Notes: a model not told the origin generated them from the letters alone. A stretch of 9,775 bases of DNA from Desulfosudis sp034189195 (GCA_034189195.1 JAXHVI010000236.1:1-9775); one strand, 5' to 3'. Positions 1-7,437 are shown, numbered from the stretch's first letter. Program-made: numbers and translations.

Positions 1-47
1 GTCTTGCCGTTGGTGCCGGTGACACCGATCAGCACCAACGGCAAGAC
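1..47. repeat. Inverted repeat / fold-back at the window edge
   Basis: Bases 1-16 (GTCTTGCCGTTGGTGC) are the exact reverse complement of bases 32-47. Read in reverse complement, bases 1-30 spell the missing start of a Mur-ligase P-loop: codons for I-G-V-T-G-T-N-G-K, which should precede the TNGKTTT at 34. The central 17-27 (CGGTGACACCG) is itself a near-perfect palindrome. The sequence therefore runs along the antisense strand of murE and then switches to the sense strand after base 30. A strand-switch chimera or an assembly fold-back at a contig end is the simplest reading. A real cruciform-forming site inside murE is unlikely because it would destroy the P-loop glycine and everything upstream. 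Confidence 0.85.
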
Positions 48-1275
48 CACCACCGCGGCCCTGGTGGAACACATGCTGGTAAAGGCGGGCAAACAGGTGG
101 GGGTGATCGGCACCGGCAATTTCCGTTACGTGGGCCGGCGGTTCAAAAGCCCCCTGACCACGCCGGAGTCGGCCGACCTTCAGCAAATTCTGCGTGACAT
201 GGCAACAGCCGGCGTCACCCATGTGGTCATGGAGGTCTCCTCCCACGCCCTGGCCCATCAGCGGGTGGCCGGGTGCGCCTTTGACGTGGCCATCTTCACC
301 AACCTGACCCAGGACCATCTGGATTTTCACGGGGACATGGAGACCTACTGGGAGTGCAAGAAAAGGCTGTTTACCGGAACCCGGTCCGTGGGCGCCAGGG
401 AAAAGAAAATGGTTTCGGTGATTAACTGTAATGATGCCCGGGGAAAGGGCCTGTTTGACACGCTGCCCCTGTCCGGTCGCATGAGCGCGGGATTCTCCGA
501 GGCGTGCGATATTTATTCCAAGGCGGTGACCAGCTCTCCGAACGGCCTTGCCGGCACAATTGTGACCCCTGCCGGACCAGTGCCGTTCTGCTCACCGCTG
601 GCCGGAACCTATAACCTTGAAAATATTCTCTGCGCGGCCGGCGCCGGTGTTGCCCTGGGCGTGGAAGGGGCAGCGATTCAGGAAGGCATCAAGACCTTTG
701 CCGGCGTGCCCGGCAGGCTGGAAAAGGTGGCCGATCGGATGGGGCGTTTTGTTTTTGTGGATTATGCCCATACGCCGGATGCCCTTGAAAACGTGTTGTC
801 GGCCCTTCGAAAGATATCTGTCGGCCGTCTTTTCTGCGTGTTCGGCTGCGGCGGTGACCGGGACAGGGCCAAGCGGCCGAAAATGGGCAGGATTGCCGCC
901 ACCATTGCCGACCGGGTGGTGGTGACGTCGGACAATCCGAGAAGTGAGGATCCGGAAGCGATTCTCGCGGATATCGTGAAGGGCATGGCCGGTCTGGCTG
1001 AGCGGGTCACTGACGTGACCGGTTTGGCCGGCGAAAGCAGTAACGGCCGGTACCTGGTGGAGCCGGACCGCCGTCGGGCCATACGGGCCGCGGTGACGAC
1101 GGCGGCCGCCGGGGACACCATTTTGATCGCCGGCAAGGGCGAGGAAAACTACCAGATATTCAGGGACGGGACCATTGATTTTGATGACAGGCAAGAGGCC
1201 GCGGCCGCGCTGCAGGCCCAGGGTAAACCCGGGAACGACCAGATGCCCGCCATGTCGGCGGGGCAGTGCGGATAG
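31..1275 (+). CDS. murE: UDP-MurNAc-L-Ala-D-Glu:meso-DAP ligase MurE, 5'-truncated
   Basis: MurE adds meso-diaminopimelate to UDP-MurNAc-L-Ala-D-Glu with ATP in the cytoplasm. The frame enters the gene inside the ATP-binding P-loop (TNGKTTT, 34-54), so the N-terminal UDP-substrate domain, roughly 100 residues in complete homologues, is missing. Visible family motifs are TTPESADLQ near 160, MEVSSHAL near 230, FTNLTQDHLDFHG near 295, the YWECKKRLF segment holding the lysine that is carbamylated in this family, DYAHTPDAL near 763, and the DNPR motif at 931-942 that selects meso-DAP. The later GKGHE motif reads GKGEE (1132-1146), a His-to-Glu change. The last 20 or so residues look like a weakly conserved tail. 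The open frame extends back to base 4, but bases 1-30 encode nothing MurE-like (see the inverted repeat), so I start at 31. It ends in TAG, 6 bases before murF. Identity is very secure; the left edge is not. Confidence 0.95.
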   Translation, partial: STNGKTTTAALVEHMLVKAGKQVGVIGTGNFRYVGRRFKSPLTTPESADLQQILRDMATAGVTHVVMEVSSHALAHQRVAGCAFDVAIFTNLTQDHLDFHGDMETYWECKKRLFTGTRSVGAREKKMVSVINCNDARGKGLFDTLPLSGRMSAGFSEACDIYSKAVTSSPNGLAGTIVTPAGPVPFCSPLAGTYNLENILCAAGAGVALGVEGAAIQEGIKTFAGVPGRLEKVADRMGRFVFVDYAHTPDALENVLSALRKISVGRLFCVFGCGGDRDRAKRPKMGRIAATIADRVVVTSDNPRSEDPEAILADIVKGMAGLAERVTDVTGLAGESSNGRYLVEPDRRRAIRAAVTTAAAGDTILIAGKGEENYQIFRDGTIDFDDRQEAAAALQAQGKPGNDQMPAMSAGQCG

Positions 1276-1281
1276 ACGACT

Positions 1282-2724
1282 ATGGCAGAGGGTCTGTTGT
1301 GGCATATGTCAGATGTGATAACGGCAACCGGCGGCGAGCTGATACGGGGAACAGGAAACGAAGTGTTTGACAACATTTCCATCGATTCACGGACCCTTGG
1401 CAAAGGAGATCTGTTTGTGGCGATTCAGGGACAGCATCATGACGGTCATGATTTTATCGATCATGTGCTGGCGCAGGGAGCCGGCGGCGTGATGATCGAT
1501 CAGGCCCATGCTTCCCGAATGGGGACGCCACAGGCAGCCGGCCGGGAGGCGCGGGTGGTGGTAAAAGACACCGTTGTCGCCCTGGGAGACCTGGCCCGTC
1601 ATCGCCGAAGGAGCGTGAATCCCCGTGTGGCGGCCATCACCGGCACCAACGGCAAGACCAGCACCAAGGAGATGGCAGCAATGATATGCGGCCGCCGGTA
1701 CAGAGTGCTCGCCACCGCCGGAAATTTCAACAACGAGATCGGCCTGCCCCTGACCCTGCTGCGACTGGGAAAGGAACACCAGGTGGCGATCCTTGAGATG
1801 GGCATGAACGCGCCGGGCGAGATTGGGCGACTGGCAAAGATCTGCGAGCCGGACATGGGCGTGGTCCTCAATGTGGGGGCCGGGCACCTGGAGGGCGTGG
1901 AAAACATCGACGGCGTGGCTCGGGCCAAGGCCGAACTTTTTGAAACGTTGACCGAAAAGGACACGGCCATCGTGAATGTCGATGACCCGCGGGTAATGAA
2001 GATGGCACAAAAGGCCAGGGGCCGGGTGGTGACCTACGGCATGGGGCAGCAGGCCGATATTACCGCCACGTCGGTCAGAAGGGAAGAGGGCCGGGTCTGT
2101 TTCGACCTGTGCCTGTCCGCCACGGGCGAGCGGGCGACCGTGGCCCTTCCGGTATCCGGCACGTTCATGGTGTCCAACGCCCTGGCCGCCGCCGCCATCG
2201 GGGCCGGCCTGGGTTTGTCCGCGGCGGAGATCAAGGCCGGGCTGGAGGGGTTTTCCCCGGTGCCGGGCAGAATGACCATTACACAGACCAGGGCCGGGTT
2301 TACCCTGGTGGATGACACGTATAACGCCAATCCGGAATCAATGAAGGCGGCCCTTTCCGGATTGCGGGAGTTGAAAGGGGCCGGGCGCGGTATCCTGATC
2401 ATGGGAGACATGTTTGAACTGGGGGATCACGCGCCGGTAATGCACGGCAAAACAGGCGTCATGGCGGCCGAAAGCGGTGTGGACAGGCTCTATGTGACGG
2501 GTGAATTTGCGGAAGCGGTGGCCGGGGGCGCCGCTTCCGCCGGCATGACGCCTGAAAAAATTATGACCGGATCCAAGGAAGCGATCATCGAGGCGGTGTG
2601 CCCGGTCCTTCGACCGGGGGACTGGGTCCTGGTGAAGGGCTCCCGGGGCATGGGAATGGAGACCGTTGTTCAGGCCCTTTCGGCCTACGGCAACGGCGTA
2701 GCGGGCAGAAAAGGGGGGCGGTAG
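1282..2724 (+). CDS. murF: UDP-MurNAc-tripeptide:D-Ala-D-Ala ligase MurF
   Basis: MurF joins the D-Ala-D-Ala dipeptide to UDP-MurNAc-tripeptide with ATP, the last cytoplasmic step before the lipid stage. The protein is up to 480 residues, slightly longer than the E. coli enzyme. It has an N-terminal substrate domain with SIDSRTLGKGDLFVAIQG (about residues 33-50), the P-loop GTNGKTS at 121-127, EMGMNAPGEI near 172, NVGAGHLEGV and ARAKAELF (carbamylated-lysine region) near 195-215, and the MurF signature DDTYNANPESM near 350. The start is uncertain: ATG at 1282 has no good Shine-Dalgarno sequence. AGAGGG at 1287-1292 sits 4 bases before an in-frame TTG at 1297 (giving M-W-H-M-S-D) and 13 bases before an in-frame ATG at 1306. 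It follows murE by 6 bases and ends in TAG two bases before mraY. Confidence 0.97.
   Translation: MAEGLLWHMSDVITATGGELIRGTGNEVFDNISIDSRTLGKGDLFVAIQGQHHDGHDFIDHVLAQGAGGVMIDQAHASRMGTPQAAGREARVVVKDTVVALGDLARHRRRSVNPRVAAITGTNGKTSTKEMAAMICGRRYRVLATAGNFNNEIGLPLTLLRLGKEHQVAILEMGMNAPGEIGRLAKICEPDMGVVLNVGAGHLEGVENIDGVARAKAELFETLTEKDTAIVNVDDPRVMKMAQKARGRVVTYGMGQQADITATSVRREEGRVCFDLCLSATGERATVALPVSGTFMVSNALAAAAIGAGLGLSAAEIKAGLEGFSPVPGRMTITQTRAGFTLVDDTYNANPESMKAALSGLRELKGAGRGILIMGDMFELGDHAPVMHGKTGVMAAESGVDRLYVTGEFAEAVAGGAASAGMTPEKIMTGSKEAIIEAVCPVLRPGDWVLVKGSRGMGMETVVQALSAYGNGVAGRKGGR
1637..1660 (+). repeat. Exact 24-base repeat encoding the murF P-loop (copy 1)
   Basis: These 24 bases, encoding T-G-T-N-G-K-T and flanks, are identical to 4152-4175 in murD. 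The inverted bases 1-22 match 22 of them. Shared protein motif plus shared strong codon bias is enough to explain it; it is not a mobile repeat. Confidence 0.9.
2713..2718 (+). promoter_or_regulatory. Shine-Dalgarno region of mraY
   Basis: The AAGGGGGG run lies in the last codons of murF, 8 bases before the ATG at 2727. It supports that start over the upstream open frame, whose translation in murF-overlapping sequence is not MraY-like. Confidence 0.6.
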
Positions 2725-2726
2725 CG

Positions 2727-3806
2727 ATGCTGTACCATTTATTATATCCGCTGCACACGCATATATCGTTTTTCAATGTGTTTCAGTACATCACCTTTCG
2801 AACGATCTATGCCAGCCTCACCGCTTTTCTGATCTGTTTTCTGCTGGGGCCGTTTACCATCCGGACCCTGGCGAGAATGCAGATCGGCCAGTATATCCGG
2901 GAACGCGGGCCCCAGAGCCATCAGGGAAAGGCCGGTACCCCCACCATGGGCGGCCTGCTGATCGTCTTTTCCGTGGTGGTGGCCTGCCTGCTCTGGGCCG
3001 ACCTGACCAACCGGTATATCTGGGTGACGCTCGCGGCCCTGGCGGGATATACGGCCATCGGGTTTATTGATGATTACCTGATGCAGATCAAAAAAAGAAG
3101 CAAGGGGCTTTCGGCCAGGGCCAAGTTCCTGGCCCAGGCCGTTCTGGCAGTCGGGATCTGCCTGCTGATTTTCGCGGCCTCGGACACCAACACCGTGCTG
3201 CTGGTGCCCTTTTTCAAACGGGTGGCGCCGGATCTGGGGCTTTTTTACATCGTGCTGGGCGTGTTTGTCATTGTGGGCACCTCCAACGCCGTAAACCTCA
3301 CCGACGGCCTGGACGGCCTGGTGACCGGCCCCCTGGTGATTTCGTTCGTGGCCTACATGGTATTCGCCTACGTGGCGGGCAACGCCATCATCTCCAACTA
3401 CCTGCAGGTGATTCACGTGCCGGGAAGCGGTGAGGTGACGGTGCTCTGCGGCGCCATGGCCGGCGGCCTGATGGGCTTTCTCTGGTTCAACGCCTACCCG
3501 GCGCAGATATTTATGGGGGACGTGGGGTCCCTCTCCCTGGGCGGGGCCCTGGGCACGGTGGCCATCATTACCAAGCAGGAGATCCTGCTGACCCTGGTGG
3601 GCGGTTTGTTCGTGGTGGAGACCCTGTCCGTAATTTTTCAGGTGGGGTTTTTCAAAGCCACAAAGGGCCGGCGCATTTTCCGCATGGCGCCGCTGCACCA
3701 CCATTTTGAGCTCAAAGGATGGGCCGAACCCAAGATCATTGTCCGCTTCTGGATCATCGCCATTGTCCTGGCCCTGATCGCGGTGAGCACATTGAAGATA
3801 CGCTGA
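2727..3806 (+). CDS. mraY: Phospho-MurNAc-pentapeptide transferase MraY
   Basis: MraY is the polytopic inner-membrane enzyme that moves phospho-MurNAc-pentapeptide from UDP to undecaprenyl phosphate, forming lipid I. At 359 residues it matches the usual length of about 360. Many hydrophobic segments (for example residues 26-45, 75-92, 97-114, 135-152, 170-188, 235-255, 340-356) fit the ten-helix fold. Catalytic and binding motifs are intact: SHQGKAGTPTMGG (64-76), the Mg2+-linked pair D115-D116 in FIDDYLMQ, NAVNLTDGLDGL (187-198), D265 in FMGDVGSLSLGG, and the HHH cluster at 324-326 in APLHHHFELKGW. The open frame extends upstream to 2598, but the family N-terminus (MLYHLLYPL, then the FRTIYA segment) and a GGGGGG ribosome site fix the start at 2727, two bases after the murF stop. 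The TGA stop overlaps the murD ATG by one base. Confidence 0.98.
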   Translation: MLYHLLYPLHTHISFFNVFQYITFRTIYASLTAFLICFLLGPFTIRTLARMQIGQYIRERGPQSHQGKAGTPTMGGLLIVFSVVVACLLWADLTNRYIWVTLAALAGYTAIGFIDDYLMQIKKRSKGLSARAKFLAQAVLAVGICLLIFAASDTNTVLLVPFFKRVAPDLGLFYIVLGVFVIVGTSNAVNLTDGLDGLVTGPLVISFVAYMVFAYVAGNAIISNYLQVIHVPGSGEVTVLCGAMAGGLMGFLWFNAYPAQIFMGDVGSLSLGGALGTVAIITKQEILLTLVGGLFVVETLSVIFQVGFFKATKGRRIFRMAPLHHHFELKGWAEPKIIVRFWIIAIVLALIAVSTLKIR

Positions 3807-5185
3807 TGATACCTGTTGAAACGGAAAACAGAAAAGTGGTTGTGGTCGGACTGGGAAAGTCCGGACTTGCAACGGCCCGGTTCCTGCTCCGGCGCGGCGC
3901 GCTGGTGACCGTTACCGACCGGGCGCCCGAGGCAAGGCTCGGTGACCTGGCGGTGTCCGCCCGGGACCTGGGCGCGACCCTTGAACTGGGCGGCCATAAG
4001 GACAGCACCTTTCTGTCGGCGGACTATATCGTGGTGAGCCCCGGCGTGCCCGAAACCCTGGCGCCCCTGAAAAAGGCCGTGGCAAAAGGGATTCCGGTGA
4101 TGGGGGAGATGGAACTGGCGGCCCGGTTTGTCACAAAGCCCGTGGCCGCGGTCACCGGCACCAACGGCAAGACCACCGTCACCACCCTGCTGGGCGACAT
4201 GCTCAAGGCGTCGGGACGCCAGGTGTTTGTGGGCGGCAATATCGGCGCGCCCCTGATCGGATTCGCCGACAAGGGGGAAAACGCGGACATGGCCGTGGTG
4301 GAGGTAAGCAGCTTTCAACTGGACACTATTGAAACCTTCCGGCCCCATGTGGCCGTTCTGCTCAACATCGCCGAGGACCACCTGGCCCGGTACGCGGACT
4401 TTGACGCTTACGTGCGGTCCAAGGGCCGAATTTTTGAGAACCAGGAGGCGGACGACGTGGCGGTGATCAACGGCGCTGATTTCCACGTGCTGAAGGCCTC
4501 AAAGGGAATCAGAAGCAGGAAACTGACCTTTAATGCCGGTAAAAACACACAGGACGGCGCAGTGATTGGTGGCACTGCCGTGGAGATCGTCACGGCGGGG
4601 ACAAAAACGGCGACCATCGGCGTGACGTCCCCGTTGATGAGGGCCCGGCACAACATGGAAAACATCGCGGCCGCGGCCCTGGCGGCCCTGGCCATGGGGG
4701 CCACGGTGGAGGGAATTCAGGCGGCGGTGGACGGGTTCCAGGGGCTGCGCCACCGCCTGGAGTATGTGGCCAGCATCGACGATGTCCATTATTTCGACGA
4801 TTCCAAGGCCACCAATCCGGACGCGGTGCGCCGGGCCCTGGAGTTTTTCACCTCCCGGGTGGTGCTCCTGCTGGGCGGTGAGGACAAGGGGTGTGACTAC
4901 GGAGTCCTCAAGAATGTGATCCGCGAGCGGGCCCGGGCCGTGGTGCTGTTCGGCGCGGCAAAAGACAAGATTCGCATGGCCATCAACGGATCGGTATCGT
5001 TGCGGGATGCCGGTTCAATGGCCGAAGCGGTGCGCCTTGCCCACGAGCTGGCCGCCCCCGGCGACGCGGTGCTGCTGTCGCCGGCCTGCTCCAGCTTTGA
5101 CAGCTATGAGAGCTATGCCCACCGGGGCGATGATTTCTGCAATGCCGTGAACGAACTGAAAGAGGAATGCCATGCGCGGGGTTAG
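3806..5185 (+). CDS. murD: UDP-MurNAc-L-Ala:D-Glu ligase MurD
   Basis: MurD adds D-glutamate to UDP-MurNAc-L-Ala using ATP in the cytoplasm. The 459-residue product has a Rossmann-like N-terminal domain opening with VVVVGLGKSGLA (11-22), the P-loop GTNGKTT at 118-124, the VVEVSSFQLDT motif near 166-176, NIAEDHLARY followed by the RSKGRIFENQ segment carrying the lysine expected to be carbamylated, and the C-terminal motifs YFDDSKATNPDAV, LLGGEDKGCDY and LLSPACSSFDSYESYAHRGDDF. No key residue appears lost. The start at 3806 is chosen because the mraY stop and murD start share the TGATG junction and the protein then begins just before the glycine-rich loop; the upstream extension to 3719 is mraY read in another frame. 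The 3' end overlaps ftsW by 14 bases, suggesting translational coupling. It ends in TAG. Confidence 0.98.
   Translation: MIPVETENRKVVVVGLGKSGLATARFLLRRGALVTVTDRAPEARLGDLAVSARDLGATLELGGHKDSTFLSADYIVVSPGVPETLAPLKKAVAKGIPVMGEMELAARFVTKPVAAVTGTNGKTTVTTLLGDMLKASGRQVFVGGNIGAPLIGFADKGENADMAVVEVSSFQLDTIETFRPHVAVLLNIAEDHLARYADFDAYVRSKGRIFENQEADDVAVINGADFHVLKASKGIRSRKLTFNAGKNTQDGAVIGGTAVEIVTAGTKTATIGVTSPLMRARHNMENIAAAALAALAMGATVEGIQAAVDGFQGLRHRLEYVASIDDVHYFDDSKATNPDAVRRALEFFTSRVVLLLGGEDKGCDYGVLKNVIRERARAVVLFGAAKDKIRMAINGSVSLRDAGSMAEAVRLAHELAAPGDAVLLSPACSSFDSYESYAHRGDDFCNAVNELKEECHARG
4152..4175 (+). repeat. Exact 24-base repeat encoding the murD P-loop (copy 2)
   Basis: Identical base for base to 1637-1660 in murF; the flanking bases differ on both sides. 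See copy 1 for the interpretation. Confidence 0.9.
5161..5166 (+). promoter_or_regulatory. Shine-Dalgarno sequence of ftsW
   Basis: AGAGGA sits inside the 3' end of murD, 5 bases before the ftsW ATG at 5172. It fixes the overlapping start and suggests that terminating murD ribosomes can reinitiate on ftsW. Confidence 0.75.
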
Positions 5186-6287
5186 GTCAAAATCCAACCT
5201 GCTCTATGTGGACATCAGCCTGCTGTTCCCGGCCCTTATCCTGGCCGGCATCGGGGTGGTGATGGTCTACAGCGCCAGTTCCCACTTAGCGGTCCGCGAG
5301 TTCATGGACGGCGCCCATTACCTGAAACGGCAGGCGGCCTTTCTGGTTGTGGGCATCTGCCTGATGGTGGGCTGCCGCTATGTGCCTTACCGGCTGTTCC
5401 GTTTTTTTGCTTACGTGCTTCTGGGCGCGGCCTTTCTCCTGCTGGGGGCCCTGTACGTCAACGGCATCGGCTACACCGCGGGCGGCGCCACCCGGTGGAT
5501 GCGCGTGGGACCGGTCTCTTTTCAGCCGTCGGTGTTTGCCACGTTCGCCCTGATTGTCTACCTGGCCTATTCCCTGCACAAGAAGCAGGAGAAGGTCACC
5601 GACTTTTCCATCGGGTTTGTTCCCCATGTGGCGGTGTTTGCCATCCTGTCGGTCCTGATCGTCATGCAGCCCGACTTCGGCACCGTGGTGATACTGGCCG
5701 CCATCACCTGGATCATGCTGTTCGTGGCCGGCGTCAGGTTCCTGCACCTGCTCGCCTCCGGCGTTTTTCTGATACCGGTGGTGGTCTACTACTTGTTTAC
5801 CGCCGACTACCGCCGGCTCCGGCTGATCAGTTTCCTGGACCCCTGGCGGTACAGAACCGACGAGGGGTATCAGGTGGTTCACTCCCTCATGGCCTTCGGC
5901 ACCGGCGGATTGTGGGGAACCGGCCTGGGCCAGGGGTACCAGAAGCTTTTTTACCTGCCCGAGCCCCACACCGATTTTATCTTTTCGGTGATCGGTGAAG
6001 AACTGGGCCTCTGGGGCGTGCTGGTGATTCTGACGCTCTATTTCGTGATTCTGTGGCGGGGCGTGACAATCGCCCGGCGGGCCGAAGACCTGTTCGGCAG
6101 CTTTGTGGCCATCGGCCTGACCGCGGCCATCGGGTTGCAGGTGGTGGTCAACATGGGCGTGGCAGTGGGCCTGCTGCCCGCCAAGGGGCTGACCCTGCCG
6201 TTTCTGAGTTACGGCGGCACGTCGCTGATGTTTAACATGGCGGCGATCGGCATTTTAATGAATATAGGACAACGGCGGCATGAATAG
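5172..6287 (+). CDS. ftsW: Septal peptidoglycan polymerase FtsW (SEDS family)
   Basis: FtsW is the inner-membrane SEDS glycosyltransferase that polymerises lipid II at the division septum with its class B PBP partner. The 371-residue product has a short basic N-terminus (MRGVRSKSN) followed by about nine or ten membrane segments, starting with ALILAGIGVVMVYSASS. Family motifs are GGATRWM near 104-110, MQPDFGT near 164-170, FLDPWRY near 220, GYQVVHSLMAFGTGGLWGTGLG, LPEPHTDFIFSVIGEELG with the putative catalytic Asp268, and LPFLSYGGTSL near 342. The dcw location beside murD and murG favours FtsW over RodA. Unusually, the QPSExxK motif reads QPSVFAT: the Glu and Lys are Val121 and Thr124. The start overlaps murD by 14 bases and has a clear ribosome site; the TAG stop overlaps murG by 8 bases. 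Confidence 0.96.
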   Translation: MRGVRSKSNLLYVDISLLFPALILAGIGVVMVYSASSHLAVREFMDGAHYLKRQAAFLVVGICLMVGCRYVPYRLFRFFAYVLLGAAFLLLGALYVNGIGYTAGGATRWMRVGPVSFQPSVFATFALIVYLAYSLHKKQEKVTDFSIGFVPHVAVFAILSVLIVMQPDFGTVVILAAITWIMLFVAGVRFLHLLASGVFLIPVVVYYLFTADYRRLRLISFLDPWRYRTDEGYQVVHSLMAFGTGGLWGTGLGQGYQKLFYLPEPHTDFIFSVIGEELGLWGVLVILTLYFVILWRGVTIARRAEDLFGSFVAIGLTAAIGLQVVVNMGVAVGLLPAKGLTLPFLSYGGTSLMFNMAAIGILMNIGQRRHE

Positions 6288-7437
6288 GCAGACCGGCTCA
6301 ACAACCGGCGAGATGCGCGTCATCATTGCCGGCGGCGGCACCGGGGGGCACCTGTTTCCCGGCATCGCCATTGCCGAGAGCTTAACGGAGATGGCGCCCG
6401 GCTGCCGGGTGATGTTCGTCGGCACGGGCAGCCCCATTGAAAAGCGGGTGCTGCCGAAGACCGGGTTTGCCTTTGAAACCATTGCCACCGAGGGCATCAA
6501 GGGACGGGGGGCGGTTGCCAGAGTCCGGGCCGTTGCCAAACTGCTGGCCGGCGTTATTTCCGCCGGTCGCCTGGTGCGACGGTTTGACCCGGCCGTGATC
6601 ATCGGCATGGGCGGATACGTGTCGGCCCCGGTGGTGATCGCGGCCCGGCTGATGGGACGGAAAGTGGTGCTCTGCGAGCAGAACGCCCTGCCCGGCCTGA
6701 CCAACCGGGTGCTTTCCCGGTTTGCCGACCTGGTGTGCGTTTCCCATGATACCGCCGCCGGCCGGCTGGGCGGGGCAAAAACCCTGACCACCGGCAATCC
6801 GGTGCGAAAGGCTTTTTTGAACGCCATAAGCGAGGCCGGACCCGGTGCCGGAGAGAAGGGGCAAGGGTTTACCGTTTTTATCGTGGGCGGCAGCCAGGGG
6901 GCCCACGGCATCAACCTGGCCGTAACAGAGGCGCTGGACCTTCTGGCGGACCGGGAGAACATCCGGTTTGTACACCAGACCGGCACGGCGGATTTACAGA
7001 TGGTGGAGCAGGCCTATGAACGGGCCGGCATCGACCACGTGGTCCAGCCCTTTTTTGATGACATGGCGGCCCGGTACGCGGCCGCCGACCTGGTGATCTG
7101 CCGGGCCGGCGCCACCACCGTGGCCGAGATCACCTGCATGGGAAAGGCCTGTATTTTCGTGCCCTTTCCCGGTGCAACGGACGACCACCAGGCCTTTAAC
7201 GCCGATGCCCTGGTTGAGAACGGCGCCGCGGAGATGATACGGCAGAAGGACCTGACGGGCCGGGTGCTTGCCGACCGGATCGGGTTTTACGCCGGTGCGC
7301 CCGAGGCGCTTTCCAAAATGGCGGAAAAGTCCAGGCGCATGGGAAAACCCGATGCCGGGCGACACGTGGCCCGGGCGTGCCTGGCCCTTGCAACGGATGG
7401 AAACAGGCAGGAAGCCGGAGTGTTTCAATGTATTTAA
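6280..7437 (+). CDS. murG: UDP-GlcNAc:lipid I N-acetylglucosaminyltransferase MurG
   Basis: MurG is the membrane-associated GT28-type glycosyltransferase that adds GlcNAc to lipid I to make lipid II on the cytoplasmic face. The N-terminal domain opens with the lipid I/diphosphate loop GGGTGGHLFPG (18-28), followed by IGMGGYVSAPV, CEQNALPGLTNR (the usual His before EQN is Cys) and GNPVRKAF. The C-terminal UDP-GlcNAc domain shows GGSQGAHGIN, VHQTG, the RAGATTVAEITCMGK nucleotide-binding segment and PFPGATDDHQAFNA. The product is 385 residues from ATG 6280, which overlaps ftsW by 8 bases with an AGGA at 6265-6268. An in-frame ATG at 6313 would give 374 residues beginning MRVIIAGGG, which matches the usual MurG N-terminus better but has a weak ribosome site; either is possible. 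The 3' end overlaps murC by 10 bases. Confidence 0.97.
   Translation: MNRQTGSTTGEMRVIIAGGGTGGHLFPGIAIAESLTEMAPGCRVMFVGTGSPIEKRVLPKTGFAFETIATEGIKGRGAVARVRAVAKLLAGVISAGRLVRRFDPAVIIGMGGYVSAPVVIAARLMGRKVVLCEQNALPGLTNRVLSRFADLVCVSHDTAAGRLGGAKTLTTGNPVRKAFLNAISEAGPGAGEKGQGFTVFIVGGSQGAHGINLAVTEALDLLADRENIRFVHQTGTADLQMVEQAYERAGIDHVVQPFFDDMAARYAAADLVICRAGATTVAEITCMGKACIFVPFPGATDDHQAFNADALVENGAAEMIRQKDLTGRVLADRIGFYAGAPEALSKMAEKSRRMGKPDAGRHVARACLALATDGNRQEAGVFQCI
7417..7420 (+). promoter_or_regulatory. Shine-Dalgarno sequence of murC
   Basis: GGAG lies within the end of murG, 7 bases before the murC ATG at 7428, and decides that start over the frame extension to 7377. Confidence 0.65.

Noticed and set aside
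17..27. CGGTGACACCG palindrome as a possible operator or terminator stem
   Set aside because: It comes from the reverse complement of the murE coding sequence within the fold-back, has no T-tract, and lies where no promoter or gene end is expected.
592..1305. 237-codon open frame on the - strand opposite murE
   Set aside because: Low-complexity GC-rich antisense translation with no domain, entirely inside the murE frame.
2742..3872. 376-codon open frame on the - strand opposite mraY
   Set aside because: It is a shadow of mraY: the translation is rich in His, Gln and Gly with no recognisable domain, and mraY on the + strand is complete with all its catalytic motifs.
5495..5998. 167-codon + strand frame inside ftsW in another frame
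   Set aside because: Arg- and Pro-rich shadow; the ftsW frame is intact and contains the SEDS motifs across the same bases, so neither a frameshift nor an overlapping gene is needed.
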